A stretch of 14,359 nucleotides of DNA from an uncultured Clostridia bacterium (GTDB taxonomy: Bacteria; Bacillota; Clostridia; TANB77; CAG-508), in the NCBI GenBank assembly GCA_948528155.1, contig CAOSZT010000048.1:1-14359 (forward strand). Reading direction: 5' to 3'. Shown here piece by piece: positions 1 through 8,395 of the stretch (position 1 is its first letter; each line of letters opens with the position of its first letter). The notes under the pieces are model-generated. The model worked only from the letters and a program-made list of their open reading frames with translations. It was not told the origin of the DNA and searched no databases. Position numbers and translations under genes: made by a program.

Positions 1-149
1 TAGTATTACATATATTATTATATATTTAAAAAGTACAAAGTCAAATTACCATAATGTACACGATAGTATAAAATATATTTGAAAATCAAAAAAAGACTCA
101 CCGATGTATAATTATAGTTACCAAACTAAATTAACCAGAGGTGAAACCC

Positions 150-737
150 ATGTATAGTATACCACAGAAATATGTAAAATTACTAGAAAAAATTATAAAA
201 GAAACAATAAAAAGGCAATTATGATAAAGCACGCTGTTGTTTATACGCATAAGGCATAGAATATAAAAACAGATTCAAACTTCAAAATAAGGCTGGTTTT
301 AGCACTTTAGAAGGATATGATTCCCTTCTTCATAAGATTGTGAAGCCTATATAGATAAAACCTTTAACAATAACTATATAAGGAATAATATCTGTGCTGG
401 TGATGGAACTTCTTGGATTCTTGCTTTCTATAAAGAACTTCGCTTAACCTATTCTGCATCTAAAGTATTTGTCTTAGATTCTTTCCATATTGGACAAGCT
501 ATTACTAGAATTACTACTGATAAACTAGAAAGAACTATTCTTAAGGATTATATGAATGCTGGAAAGAAAAAAGAATTTCGTTTGTTCTGTGAAGCCGTAC
601 TAGCTAAATATCCTCAAAGATTGGAAAAGATTATTCAAAATAGAGATTATCTGATTTCTAACTAGAACTACATACATAATAAGAAAAACAAACTATTTAT
701 TGGTTGTCCTATGGAGTCTTATTTTTGGTTATTTTGA
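150..737 (+). pseudogene. Decayed ISLre2/UPF0236-family transposase
   Basis: No intact ORF exists, but reading across frameshifts recovers a recognisable transposase core. One frame from about 253 reads GIEYKNRFKLQNKAGF and continues to about 339. The frame then shifts (2 nt extra or 1 missing near 340) and reads on as AYIDKTFNNNYIRNNICAGDGTSWI, with VLDSFHIGQAI from 471 and CPMESYFWLF near the end. The GDG-S-WI block (Asp codon at 402) and the VLDxFH block (Asp at 477) are the conserved acidic motifs of the UPF0236/ISLre2 transposases, as I know that family. In-frame stops lie at 663 (TAG) and 735 (TGA), and the C-terminal third is absent. An ATG at 150 with GAGGTG upstream may be the old start, but it stops after 24 codons. 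This is a dead, 3'-truncated copy. The family call rests on motif recognition only. Confidence 0.65.
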
Positions 738-1208
738 AAAGGCAAAAAGGCCTATGATATTACATACAAATAAAAAAATTGAATATAAAATTATGTTTAC
801 AAATTGTTATGTACTATACCTCTTGATAGAAAATTGAAGAACATTTTAGATTTATAAAATATGAGTTTGGATTTTAAAACTTTAGAGTTAGAAATTTCAA
901 TAGTATAAATCACTTATCATTTTGTCTAGCTTTAGCAATATTTTTTCTTTCTTTATTAATAGAATCAAAACCTAAATTATACTAAGAAGCGTTGTCAAAT
1001 AGAAAAGTATTAAGAATAGGTTCTTACTTGAAATTATATCAAGTAATCTCAAGAATCAATAGCATATTAGGTCACAAAGATAATGGGATACGAAACAAAA
1101 AACAGATAAAAATGCTCACATTAAGGCGCTTAAATTTATTTGATATATAATATATCAAGTATAGTTGATTTTGTTATTATTGTATTATTCTTTTTATAAA
1201 AAAAGATA
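738..1208. other. Gene-free AT-rich region with a decayed minus-strand remnant
   Basis: No usable ORF lies here on either strand. On the minus strand one frame ending at a TGA (910-912) reads YNLGFDSINKERKNIAKARQ near its end. Further upstream, to about 1110, the same frame is interrupted by several stops. The composition looks coding-like and could be the tail of an old transposase or other lost gene, but I do not recognise a family. The rest is featureless A/T-rich DNA. Confidence 0.4.
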
Positions 1209-1244
1209 TTCTCCATCTTTCTTTTAAAATGGAAAAATGGAGAA
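1196..1244 (-). terminator. Probable terminator for the exported zinc-ribbon gene
   Basis: Arms TTCTCCAT (1209-1216) and ATGGAGAA (1237-1244) form an 8-bp stem that extends by about 4 more pairs after one mismatch. Read on the minus strand the hairpin is followed by TATC and a run of seven T. No T-run follows it on the plus strand, so it should act on minus-strand transcripts such as the small gene ending at 1351. Confidence 0.5.
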
Positions 1245-1350
1245 CTCAAAAAATACTATCACTCTAAATTTGTTATATTTATCAAATGAAAAAGGGCTTT
1301 GATATTCTAATTTCTTTAAACTATCCTCACCCTTAATAAATTCTTGATCT

Positions 1351-1641
1351 TTACATTAACGAGATTCTAATTATAAACTGATATCTACATCTTGTACAGA
1401 TATAAAGGGTTTCACCATTTTCAGGCGCCATATTAAAAAAATATTTACTTCCACATTTTGGGCATCCCATGTAAAGTGGATTCTTTAAATCTGTATTAGA
1501 ATATACAGGAATTGTATTAGTTCCAGCTGCAATCTTAATTTCTTGACAACAATCACTTGTAGCAACATTAGAATCTAATGCATGAACATTAACAAATATT
1601 ACAGATAATAATAAAAACAATAAAACAATAATTTTTTTCAT
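1351..1641 (-). CDS. Small exported protein with a four-cysteine zinc-ribbon pattern, function unknown
   Basis: This 96-residue protein begins with a textbook signal peptide: MKK, a hydrophobic run over residues 4-18, and a likely cleavage site after VHA (residue 21). The mature part is about 75 residues. It carries CPKC-type and CTRC-type pairs (Cys60/63 and Cys82/85), typical of a zinc ribbon or rubredoxin-like knuckle, plus an adjacent CysCys at 31-32. No lipobox is evident, so secretion is more likely than lipidation. The start is well supported: AGGAGG lies about 9 nt upstream of the ATG, and a TATAAT (minus strand, 1669-1674) lies about 30 nt upstream. A hairpin near 1209-1244 probably ends the transcript. 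It shares a strand with the Wadjet operon and lies 434 bp downstream of jetD, but has its own translation signals. I do not recognise the family. A zinc ribbon on an exported protein is unusual, because most are cytoplasmic. Confidence 0.75.
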   Translation of the reverse strand: MKKIIVLLFLLLSVIFVNVHALDSNVATSDCCQEIKIAAGTNTIPVYSNTDLKNPLYMGCPKCGSKYFFNMAPENGETLYICTRCRYQFIIRISLM

Positions 1642-1828
1642 ATGTGTTTTCCTCCTACCTAATAAAAAATTATAATAAAATGTTTACAATAGTATGGTAT
1701 CATTACTTATTTTAATTTTATGTCGAATTTTCTGAATTTTTAAACTTTGTATTAGAAAAAAATTATGAAGTCATCTAAAATAAAGTTTAAAATGTTTCAC
1801 ATATTTATTTACTAAACTATTTGCAATC

Positions 1829-1945
1829 TTATAAAACAAATAAATTTGTTATATCATTTTTTTCCTCACTATGAATAGCTTGTAAATTCATAAAATATGT
1901 AAAGCTATTGGCATATTCTTCAAAGGGACTAATAAACTTCTTTTT
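1829..1945 (-). pseudogene. Possible decayed ORF remnant, family unknown
   Basis: Minus-strand codons from 1945 down to a TAA at 1829-1831 give a 38-residue open stretch, including FISPFEEYANSFTYF and AIHSEEKNDITNLFVL, with protein-like composition but no start codon. Just upstream, in another frame, IITDLEKE follows a strong AAGGAG. This suggests one small gene broken by a frameshift and a lost ATG. I do not recognise the product, and chance openness cannot be excluded. Confidence 0.25.
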
Positions 1946-1978
1946 CTAAATCAGTTATAATAATAAAAACTCTCCTTA

Positions 1979-2018
1979 TGTAAACCCAACTTGATTAGGT
2001 CATAAGGTTGGATTTACA
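1979..2018 (-). repeat. Imperfect inverted repeat downstream of jetD
   Basis: Arms TGTAAACCCAAC (1979-1990) and GTTGGATTTACA (2007-2018) pair over about 11 of 12 positions around a 16-nt centre. It lies 57 bp past the jetD stop and could be the operon terminator. However, on the minus strand the next T-run (TTTTT) comes only about 10 nt after the stem, and an AAGGAG lies between them. It may instead belong to the decayed ORF beyond it. Confidence 0.35.
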
Positions 2019-2074
2019 AGTGAAAAGGGATAAATATAAAGATCCTCTCATTTTAACATCTTAAAGTTTAGATA

Positions 2075-3196
2075 TTAATCGTTATAAAAACTCTCTTGTT
2101 CAAGCCAAACACTATTATCAATCATAAATTGAATAACATTCGTGAATTCTTTTAATAACGGTTTTTCTAATAATGTCTTAAGTTTTTCAATATACTTATC
2201 GTCATTAAAAGATTGAGTATATTTAATATTTTTCACTAATGTAGCTAAATCCATATTAATTGTCTTAATATTAAGGTCTAATTCTTCCATTAAATTATTT
2301 AAAATAGTAAATCCGCCATAATCTATATCACCAAAATGATAGTATTCTTTACATACAGACTTTAGTTTTTTTAAAACTTGTATTTGACTTCGAGTTGAAA
2401 ATCCACCCAAAAATATGATTAGTCCATTAGACTTATAATCATAGAATGTTGTAAGATTTTCAATAGTTGTCACCTTAAGTATATTTTCAAATGATAGTTC
2501 ATCAATTTTGTCAATTGGAATCCCTATCGAGTTAGAAACATCTTTTAAATCAATTTTTTGGTTATTAATTACAATTACTCCTTCACCTTTAACATAAAGA
2601 TATGGAGTTACTGACATAATTCCTTTTTTCTCAAGAATATTTTCGTCTTCGTAAATAGCTATAATATGATTCTTAATTTTGGCAAGCCTTTTAGAATCAT
2701 TAAATATATAATTACTTGCATTTCGTTCGTACACATTATGATTAAGATTTTCAAGATAATGAACAGCTTTAATAGCATCAATATATTCATTAGATAAGTA
2801 TTGCTTTATTGACTTATTATTTTTAATTCTATTCATTATTTCATTTTTTAAATTAATAATAATATCATCATTATACTTATCTAATTCTTCTAATAATAAA
2901 GCTCTTTTTTCACTGGTTCCATTAATCTCTAATAATTGCTTAATCTCTTCAACTTTTTCAAGATTCAAAGATATATAATCAACAACAGTATCATATTTCA
3001 ATTTTGTGATAGAAATATAGTTCTTCTTTTCTAATTGTTTTATTGCTTCATCGTATTCTAAAGGAGATTCAAAATACTTAGGATATTTATCTTTTGTAAA
3101 TTTAATTTTCACCTTGGTTTTAAAACCAGATGAATTGGCATCTCTTTTTTCATAAATTGAGAGTAAGTCTCTAAGTAATATTTCATCATATTTCAT
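2075..3196 (-). CDS. jetD: Wadjet JetD, Toprim-domain nuclease
   Basis: JetD is the nuclease subunit of the Wadjet anti-plasmid complex, distantly related to the topoisomerase VI A/Spo11 fold. It cuts circular DNA after JetABC has extruded it. From ATG 3196 the protein is 373 residues. The N-terminal half (about 1-230) is the helical arm/winged-helix part (DUF3322/DUF2220 type). The C-terminal half is a Toprim domain, with the catalytic glutamate in IENLTTF (about residue 246), the metal-binding Asp pair in YHFGDIDYGGF (about residues 290 and 292) and a conserved-looking WLEQE near the C-terminus. The key residues are therefore present. A GTG 12 nt upstream is an alternative start, but ATG 3196 fits better. 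Either overlaps the jetC stop (11 nt for the ATG), and the ribosome binding site is weak, so translation is probably coupled to jetC. It is the last gene of the operon. Confidence 0.9.
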   Translation of the reverse strand: MKYDEILLRDLLSIYEKRDANSSGFKTKVKIKFTKDKYPKYFESPLEYDEAIKQLEKKNYISITKLKYDTVVDYISLNLEKVEEIKQLLEINGTSEKRALLLEELDKYNDDIIINLKNEIMNRIKNNKSIKQYLSNEYIDAIKAVHYLENLNHNVYERNASNYIFNDSKRLAKIKNHIIAIYEDENILEKKGIMSVTPYLYVKGEGVIVINNQKIDLKDVSNSIGIPIDKIDELSFENILKVTTIENLTTFYDYKSNGLIIFLGGFSTRSQIQVLKKLKSVCKEYYHFGDIDYGGFTILNNLMEELDLNIKTINMDLATLVKNIKYTQSFNDDKYIEKLKTLLEKPLLKEFTNVIQFMIDNSVWLEQESFYND

Positions 3197-6100
3197 GACT
3201 AATATCACTCACAATCGATTTTTCACCATCTCTTACAACGGCTAAAATTGTTTCAATATTATCCACAAGTGAATCTAGTTTACCTGGTGCTGCTAGGATT
3301 ACTTGAAGTTTTAATTTATCTCTATAAAATTGAAGCATTGATTGAATTCTTTGAGAGTCCATTTTATCAAATGCTTCATCATATAATACAATTCCTAATG
3401 AATCTTTATTCCTCTTATAATCAAGAGTCTGCTTAAAGGCAACACCAGATAAAATATAAAATGGTACTTGTACTTCTCCACCAGATTGTGAACGAATTAC
3501 TTTATTTAAACTCTTTATCCCATCTGGAGTATGAACTTCTACATCAAAGTATAAATACTTCCTATAATCAACAACAATTGATTGAGTTGTAATATCTTCT
3601 GAAAACATATATTGATTTAATATTGCTTCAACCTTTTGCCGTTCTCTATCTTCAACTTCTCTATCTACAAATACTCCTCTATCGGAATTTTCAGAATTGA
3701 ATTCTTTGGCATAATTATAAATCGTCTTTAAATCTTGATTTTCTGTAATTGCAACCTTAATTTGATAATAGTCTTTACCAAATGTAAATGTAGCAAGACT
3801 TGAGTTTAAGTTCTTAATAATATCTTTTGCTTGGTCAATTGATATGTTTAGTTTAGATAAAAATTCACTAAAGAATAGTTTTCTATGACTTTTTTGCATT
3901 TCAACAAGTTTTGAGTTGTATTTAAATACAGAATCATTAATCTTATTCTTTTCTTCTTTAAATTTATCTATTGATTCATAATAAGGCTCGCAATTAATGC
4001 TAAACTTATCTCTAGCATCTCTCATAAAACTTTCTAATTTAAATTTTGTCTCAATTATTCTTCTTTCTAAAAGCTTTATATTTTGTTTCAATTTACTAAC
4101 ATAAGCATAAGTTATCTTAACATCGCTAAGTTCAACACTAGCTTTATCAATTTCTATTTCATTGTAACTTGATAATTGAGAACTTAATTCTTCAATTGAA
4201 GTATTTTTTTCCAAAATTTCTGTTTCATTTGATTTTATTGATGATTTATAATCAATAACTAATCCATCGCATTTGGAAATAAGCATTTCCTTATTTTCGA
4301 TTTTAGTTTCAATTTTTGTGATTTCTTCACAAATATCTAAGTATTGAGGATTTGATTTATAGAAATTAATTTCTTCTGTCAATTGATTAATTCTATCAAA
4401 TAATGACGCTTCTAAATCAATACTTGGAATATAAGAGCTATCTTCAAGAACTGAAATAGCGAACTTTTCCTCTAGATTAATAGTATGTGCATGTGCATTA
4501 TTTGAATTATACTCACCTAACAACTTAAATGCATAGTCATTTAATTCATCACGCTCTTCCTTAACAACAGCTAATTGTTTCTTTAATCCCTCTAAACCAA
4601 TATATGATTTACGATAAATACTAGAAGGAATACGCCATGAACTATAATTCTGATAACACATACAATCCTTGGTAATTGAAATATCATACTTATCTAATTC
4701 AAGAATATCATTAACACAATGAACTCTGTTTAACAATAATCTTGCATAGTTTAATGCTGTATCATTTGAAGCAACAACATATGATCCTAAGGTCCCTTCT
4801 TCAAAATCAAAATTAGGAAGTTTTGTGCCATTAACTAATCTTACGCCTGAAATATTCTTATTTGCGTGATAAAGTTTCAATGCATCTTTATAGTAGTTAT
4901 TAGGAACAATTAAGTGAAATCTTTGTGCTCCTAGATAACCTTCAATAGCATTTCTCCAAGAGTCATCAGTTATATCTAGATATTCGCAAAAAAACTTGAC
5001 TTCAATTTCTTCATGATACTTATCATAAAGACCATCCTTAATATAAGTTTTAAACTCTTCATATCTTTGATCAAAGGGGTGCTTGTCATCTTCCAAAGCT
5101 TTAATCTGCTCACTTACTTCCCTAAGTTTTTCACGAACCTCATTTAAATCATTTTTCAGTCTTTCAGCTTTTGCCCTATATTTTTCTTCTATTAATCTAG
5201 CTTCTTCTCTAAACTCTGTGAACTTTTGTTTAGCTGAAGCAGTTGTAAAGTCAGCTTGTTTGACATATTCAAAGAAAGAATCAAATACACTATTCTTATA
5301 AACTTTTAGTTGAGAAAGGTTAGAAAGCTCAGTGTTGCATTTTGTAGCAAATGTATGGAACATTAAATGTGTTGTTTCATATTGACGTTTTGCATTATCT
5401 AATTCAGTCTGTTTTTGTGGCAACTCTGGAGAAATTTGATCCAATAATTTTATATGTTCGTTTCTTGAAATATTTAGATCGGAAATTGTCTTCTTAAGAC
5501 CTGTCATTTTATTGTTTTCTTCTTCAATCAAATAATCATATGATTTATTCTCATTTATCAACTCACTAACTTTCGACTCATATAACAACTTTGTTCCTAA
5601 TATATTCTTGATTTCTAATGAATTTAGTTCTTCAGAATCAACTTCAACCTTATTACCAGTAGTAACAATGATTTCAAGTGTATGCAACTTTTCTTCATCA
5701 CGCTCTATAGTCTTGCTTACTTTTGACATTTCAAGAATGTTATTTTTAATTTCAGATACATCAATAGTGGTTTCGTCAAGAACAAATTCATTCATAAATT
5801 TATCACATTCGGTTATATTCTTTAAACCTATAGCTCTTGATAAAATCTTAAAATATGCATTTTCTGTCTTTAATCCAAATATTTCTTTAACCTTATTTTG
5901 ATATGACATCAAAGTTTGGAAAGGAACAAATTCATATTCTTTTTTCACTTGTTTATTAAAATCATCATATGGTTTTGGATAATTTGTGTCAGTTATAAAT
6001 AATGATTCATCAAGTTCACAATTCTTAATATAGAAGGGCTTAGGATCCATAAGTTTGTTGGTATTTTGTTTATATTCAACATTAATACCAAATATATGCT

Positions 6101-6401
6101 TTTTGCCATTAACATCCACTTCTAAGGCTAAATATGTTATTACATCGCCTTGTCTTAAATATTCCTTATTATCAGAGTCAACATGTCCACGAACGTAGGA
6201 TTCTAGTGTTCTTTTTTCAGCATTAGCACCCGAATTAAATTTAGAATGCTTTTGTCCTAATAATATCATTTGGATAGCATCGATTATAGTTGATTTACCT
6301 GTACCATTTACACCAACAATAGCAACATTTCCTTCGATAGGTAAAGTTGCCTTTTGAAAATACATCCAGTTTATTAATACAATTTTAGTTAATTTACTCA
6401 T
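3186..6401 (-). CDS. jetC: Wadjet JetC, SMC/MukB-like ATPase
   Basis: JetC is the motor subunit. It dimerises like an SMC protein, binds JetA and JetB, and extrudes DNA loops using ATP. From ATG 6401 it is 1071 residues. The head N-half carries the Walker A motif GVNGTGKST at about residues 30-38. Long charged coiled-coil stretches follow (about 240-450). A compact hinge-like domain lies at about 465-600 (region of GYLGAQRFHLIVPNNYY). A second coiled coil then returns to the head C-half, with the ABC signature SQSGGE (about 971-976) and Walker B IVLYDEAFDKMD (Asp/Glu about 1008-1009). All ATPase elements are intact. An upstream GTG at 6416 is in frame, but the ATG at 6401 overlaps the jetB stop as ATGAGTAA, the same geometry as jetA/jetB, so I chose it. 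MukB/SbcC-like SMCs outside Wadjet would not come with jetA, jetB and jetD. Confidence 0.93.
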   Translation of the reverse strand: MSKLTKIVLINWMYFQKATLPIEGNVAIVGVNGTGKSTIIDAIQMILLGQKHSKFNSGANAEKRTLESYVRGHVDSDNKEYLRQGDVITYLALEVDVNGKKHIFGINVEYKQNTNKLMDPKPFYIKNCELDESLFITDTNYPKPYDDFNKQVKKEYEFVPFQTLMSYQNKVKEIFGLKTENAYFKILSRAIGLKNITECDKFMNEFVLDETTIDVSEIKNNILEMSKVSKTIERDEEKLHTLEIIVTTGNKVEVDSEELNSLEIKNILGTKLLYESKVSELINENKSYDYLIEEENNKMTGLKKTISDLNISRNEHIKLLDQISPELPQKQTELDNAKRQYETTHLMFHTFATKCNTELSNLSQLKVYKNSVFDSFFEYVKQADFTTASAKQKFTEFREEARLIEEKYRAKAERLKNDLNEVREKLREVSEQIKALEDDKHPFDQRYEEFKTYIKDGLYDKYHEEIEVKFFCEYLDITDDSWRNAIEGYLGAQRFHLIVPNNYYKDALKLYHANKNISGVRLVNGTKLPNFDFEEGTLGSYVVASNDTALNYARLLLNRVHCVNDILELDKYDISITKDCMCYQNYSSWRIPSSIYRKSYIGLEGLKKQLAVVKEERDELNDYAFKLLGEYNSNNAHAHTINLEEKFAISVLEDSSYIPSIDLEASLFDRINQLTEEINFYKSNPQYLDICEEITKIETKIENKEMLISKCDGLVIDYKSSIKSNETEILEKNTSIEELSSQLSSYNEIEIDKASVELSDVKITYAYVSKLKQNIKLLERRIIETKFKLESFMRDARDKFSINCEPYYESIDKFKEEKNKINDSVFKYNSKLVEMQKSHRKLFFSEFLSKLNISIDQAKDIIKNLNSSLATFTFGKDYYQIKVAITENQDLKTIYNYAKEFNSENSDRGVFVDREVEDRERQKVEAILNQYMFSEDITTQSIVVDYRKYLYFDVEVHTPDGIKSLNKVIRSQSGGEVQVPFYILSGVAFKQTLDYKRNKDSLGIVLYDEAFDKMDSQRIQSMLQFYRDKLKLQVILAAPGKLDSLVDNIETILAVVRDGEKSIVSDISHEI

Positions 6402-7014
6402 CAGCTTCTTCACCACCCTTTAGCATATCTAATCTATTTACTATTTCTGCCATTTCTTTAAAGTCCATAGCAACTTCAATAGATGGGTATATTTGAATTA
6501 CAGCATTATCTAAAATAATTTCTTTTTCATTATAAAAAACAATATTGTGGCGCTTAAATATTCTTAACATTTCATTAAGAGTCCCCTTTTTAACTCTATC
6601 ATTTGCTACACCTTCAAATCCAACAGCAAACAATTGATCTTGTAATTCTTTTATAGTTATTTCTATTTCATCTGATAATGAAATTTCATCAATTTTCTTT
6701 TGGTAAAGAAGTCGTAAAACTAATAAACATAAAGTTTCATTTCTGTTCAAATTTTTAGATAATTTCTCATCATGTGATTTGATGTAGGCCAATTCTTTAT
6801 CTTCTCGTAGGATAAATTCGAAATTAATATATTCAAAGAATAATGATAGCATTTCTTTATGACTAAGTATAAATAAATACATCTCATTATTTATTCTTCT
6901 CAATAAAAAATTAACTTTCAATAATCTTATTGTAATATCCTTAAATATTCCTTTATCTCTTTCAGACAATTTACAATAAAGACGATTAAATTCAGTACTT
7001 TCTAAATTAGTCAT
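6394..7014 (-). CDS. jetB: Wadjet JetB, KITE-like winged-helix subunit (DUF4194 type)
   Basis: JetB is the small accessory subunit of the Wadjet SMC-like complex, equivalent to MukE or other KITE proteins. It bridges the kleisin JetA and the JetC heads. The protein is 206 residues, a usual length for this subunit. It is mostly helical, with a stretch ending in VKKGTLNEMLRIFKRHNIV (about residues 140-160) that resembles the winged-helix part of DUF4194 proteins, followed by a short beta-hairpin-like segment and a C-terminal helix. The ATG at 7014 has GGGAGG about 8 nt upstream, inside the end of jetA, and overlaps the jetA stop by 8 nt. The family call leans on position between jetA and jetC and on size, because the sequence of this subunit is poorly conserved. 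Confidence 0.85.
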   Translation of the reverse strand: MTNLESTEFNRLYCKLSERDKGIFKDITIRLLKVNFLLRRINNEMYLFILSHKEMLSLFFEYINFEFILREDKELAYIKSHDEKLSKNLNRNETLCLLVLRLLYQKKIDEISLSDEIEITIKELQDQLFAVGFEGVANDRVKKGTLNEMLRIFKRHNIVFYNEKEIILDNAVIQIYPSIEVAMDFKEMAEIVNRLDMLKGGEEADE

Positions 7015-8395
7015 TATATATACCTCCCTTTTCTCTTATTATAAAATCATTGAATGAGATTCCATTCTTGTTGACTCTTTCATCAAGCAATTTAAGTTCA
7101 AATAATGCATTTGGCAATTTCGAATGCATAATGATACAAATAAGCATAATAAATTCATACTTGGAATTCAAATCAAGTGTTGATATTCTCTTCTCTTTTT
7201 CACCTTTGAGAAATTCTTCTACAAACTTATTAACCGCATAAATGTTATATTTTTTATCTTCTTGTAATACTTCTAAGGCTTTTTGTTTTATTTCATCAGA
7301 GATATCAATATTAAGTGGTAAAACTTCAGGTATAGGCTTTGGAGATATCTTTCTTGGTTTTGATAATAAATCAAAAGAATAATGATTCATTTCAAACAAA
7401 GATAAATATTGATCTGTAATATCATTATCTTTAACGTACGATATAAGTCTATTCAGGATTCCTTCAATATCCTCTCCACGACTAATTAAATGTATGATTA
7501 CACTGACTGTTCTTGTAACATATTTATTATTTTTTGTATCAATCATTTTTATTAAAGACGGTATTGTCTTAACATTTGATAGAATTCTTTTTTGAGTCTC
7601 ATTTACAAATTTATAGGCAGCATCATAATCTTTATAGTCCTTATCAATTCTTGCTTTAATAAGTTTTTCCATTCCTAAGAAATCATCAAACACTTCCTCT
7701 AGTTTTTCTTCAATTTTGGGAATTTCTGTATCAACATTATCTACTATCTTTAATCGTAAATAAGATGAATCAAAAAAAACATCTTTATATTCTCCTGTAA
7801 ATTCATCTAATAGAGCTTCTAAATCCATCGAATTTTTATTTTTGGTTATGTTTCTATAATATCTTTGAATACTTGATCTTAATCCACGTAATGAAACAAC
7901 AAAATCATTTAATTGCTTATCAACAATTTCTAAATTATCAATTCTCGAATAATCAAATTTAAATACTACATCTTTTAAGACTCTTACATACCCTGTATAA
8001 GATGGTTTTCTATTTTTAATTAATTCTTCTATTAATGCAATAAAATTATAGCTATGACTAGTAAAGTCCATTGCTCTTTTACCATTACCAATAGTTTCTT
8101 CAATAAGCCAACCATAATTTTCTAATGTGTTGATAATAAACCTAGCTTTACTTGCATTATCAGTTGCATTTTCAATTTCTTCATCTGAGTTTTCTTGATA
8201 TAGTTTAATTGATACCAAGTCATTCAAATGATATGTTAATGCATCAATTATTTTATTTTTATCGTTTTCTCCAGCCTCAAATAATTCATTTATAAGACCA
8301 TGTAAATACAATATTGATTCCATATAAATTTTTCTATTTTTACTTGCAAGTGGAGTGAAGAAATTATCACCAGTAATATCATATATTGACGCCAT
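7007..8395 (-). CDS. jetA: Wadjet JetA, kleisin-like subunit (type II, DUF5716-like)
   Basis: JetA is the kleisin-like subunit that closes the JetC ring and recruits JetB. The protein is 462 residues, all-helical in appearance, and starts MASIYDITGDNFFTPLASKN. The N-terminal FFxPLASKNR(K)IY block matches, as I remember it, the DUF5716-type JetA of Firmicutes Wadjet type II rather than the DUF3375 JetA of type I. Residues about 85-115 (ARFIINTLENYGWLIEE) look like a winged helix. The middle (about 150-290) is long-helical with coiled-coil character, and the C-terminus (about 390-460) is a second small helical domain. GGGAGAGG lies just upstream of ATG 8395. This is the first gene of the operon, so its upstream region (8396-8640) must hold the promoter. 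Subtype assignment is less certain than the Wadjet call itself. Confidence 0.85.
   Translation of the reverse strand: MASIYDITGDNFFTPLASKNRKIYMESILYLHGLINELFEAGENDKNKIIDALTYHLNDLVSIKLYQENSDEEIENATDNASKARFIINTLENYGWLIEETIGNGKRAMDFTSHSYNFIALIEELIKNRKPSYTGYVRVLKDVVFKFDYSRIDNLEIVDKQLNDFVVSLRGLRSSIQRYYRNITKNKNSMDLEALLDEFTGEYKDVFFDSSYLRLKIVDNVDTEIPKIEEKLEEVFDDFLGMEKLIKARIDKDYKDYDAAYKFVNETQKRILSNVKTIPSLIKMIDTKNNKYVTRTVSVIIHLISRGEDIEGILNRLISYVKDNDITDQYLSLFEMNHYSFDLLSKPRKISPKPIPEVLPLNIDISDEIKQKALEVLQEDKKYNIYAVNKFVEEFLKGEKEKRISTLDLNSKYEFIMLICIIMHSKLPNALFELKLLDERVNKNGISFNDFIIREKGGIYND

Larger units (their letters stand above)
1642..2074. other. Intergenic region between jetD and the exported protein gene
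   Basis: No intact gene is seen. It holds the leader of the small exported gene (TATAAT 1669-1674 and AGGAGG on the minus strand), a possible ORF remnant at 1829-1945 and a hairpin at 1979-2018, each listed separately. The remainder is A/T-rich without recognisable motifs. Confidence 0.5.

Noticed and set aside
1245..1350. Minus-strand open stretch (QEFIKGEDSLKKLEYQSPFSF) after the exported protein gene
   Set aside because: It has no start codon, is preceded by a stop, and ends in the terminator region. It may be chance, and nothing in it is recognisable.
2064..2074. Shared AAAGTTTAGAT at 2064-2074 and in the inverted repeat at 12606-12619
   Set aside because: An 11-mer of mostly A/T is expected by chance in DNA of this composition.
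5083..5901. Plus-strand ORFs opposite jetC, and similar ones opposite jetA and at 3248-3436
   Set aside because: They have Ser/Phe-rich antisense composition, no ribosome binding sites, and lie wholly within a strongly supported gene on the other strand.
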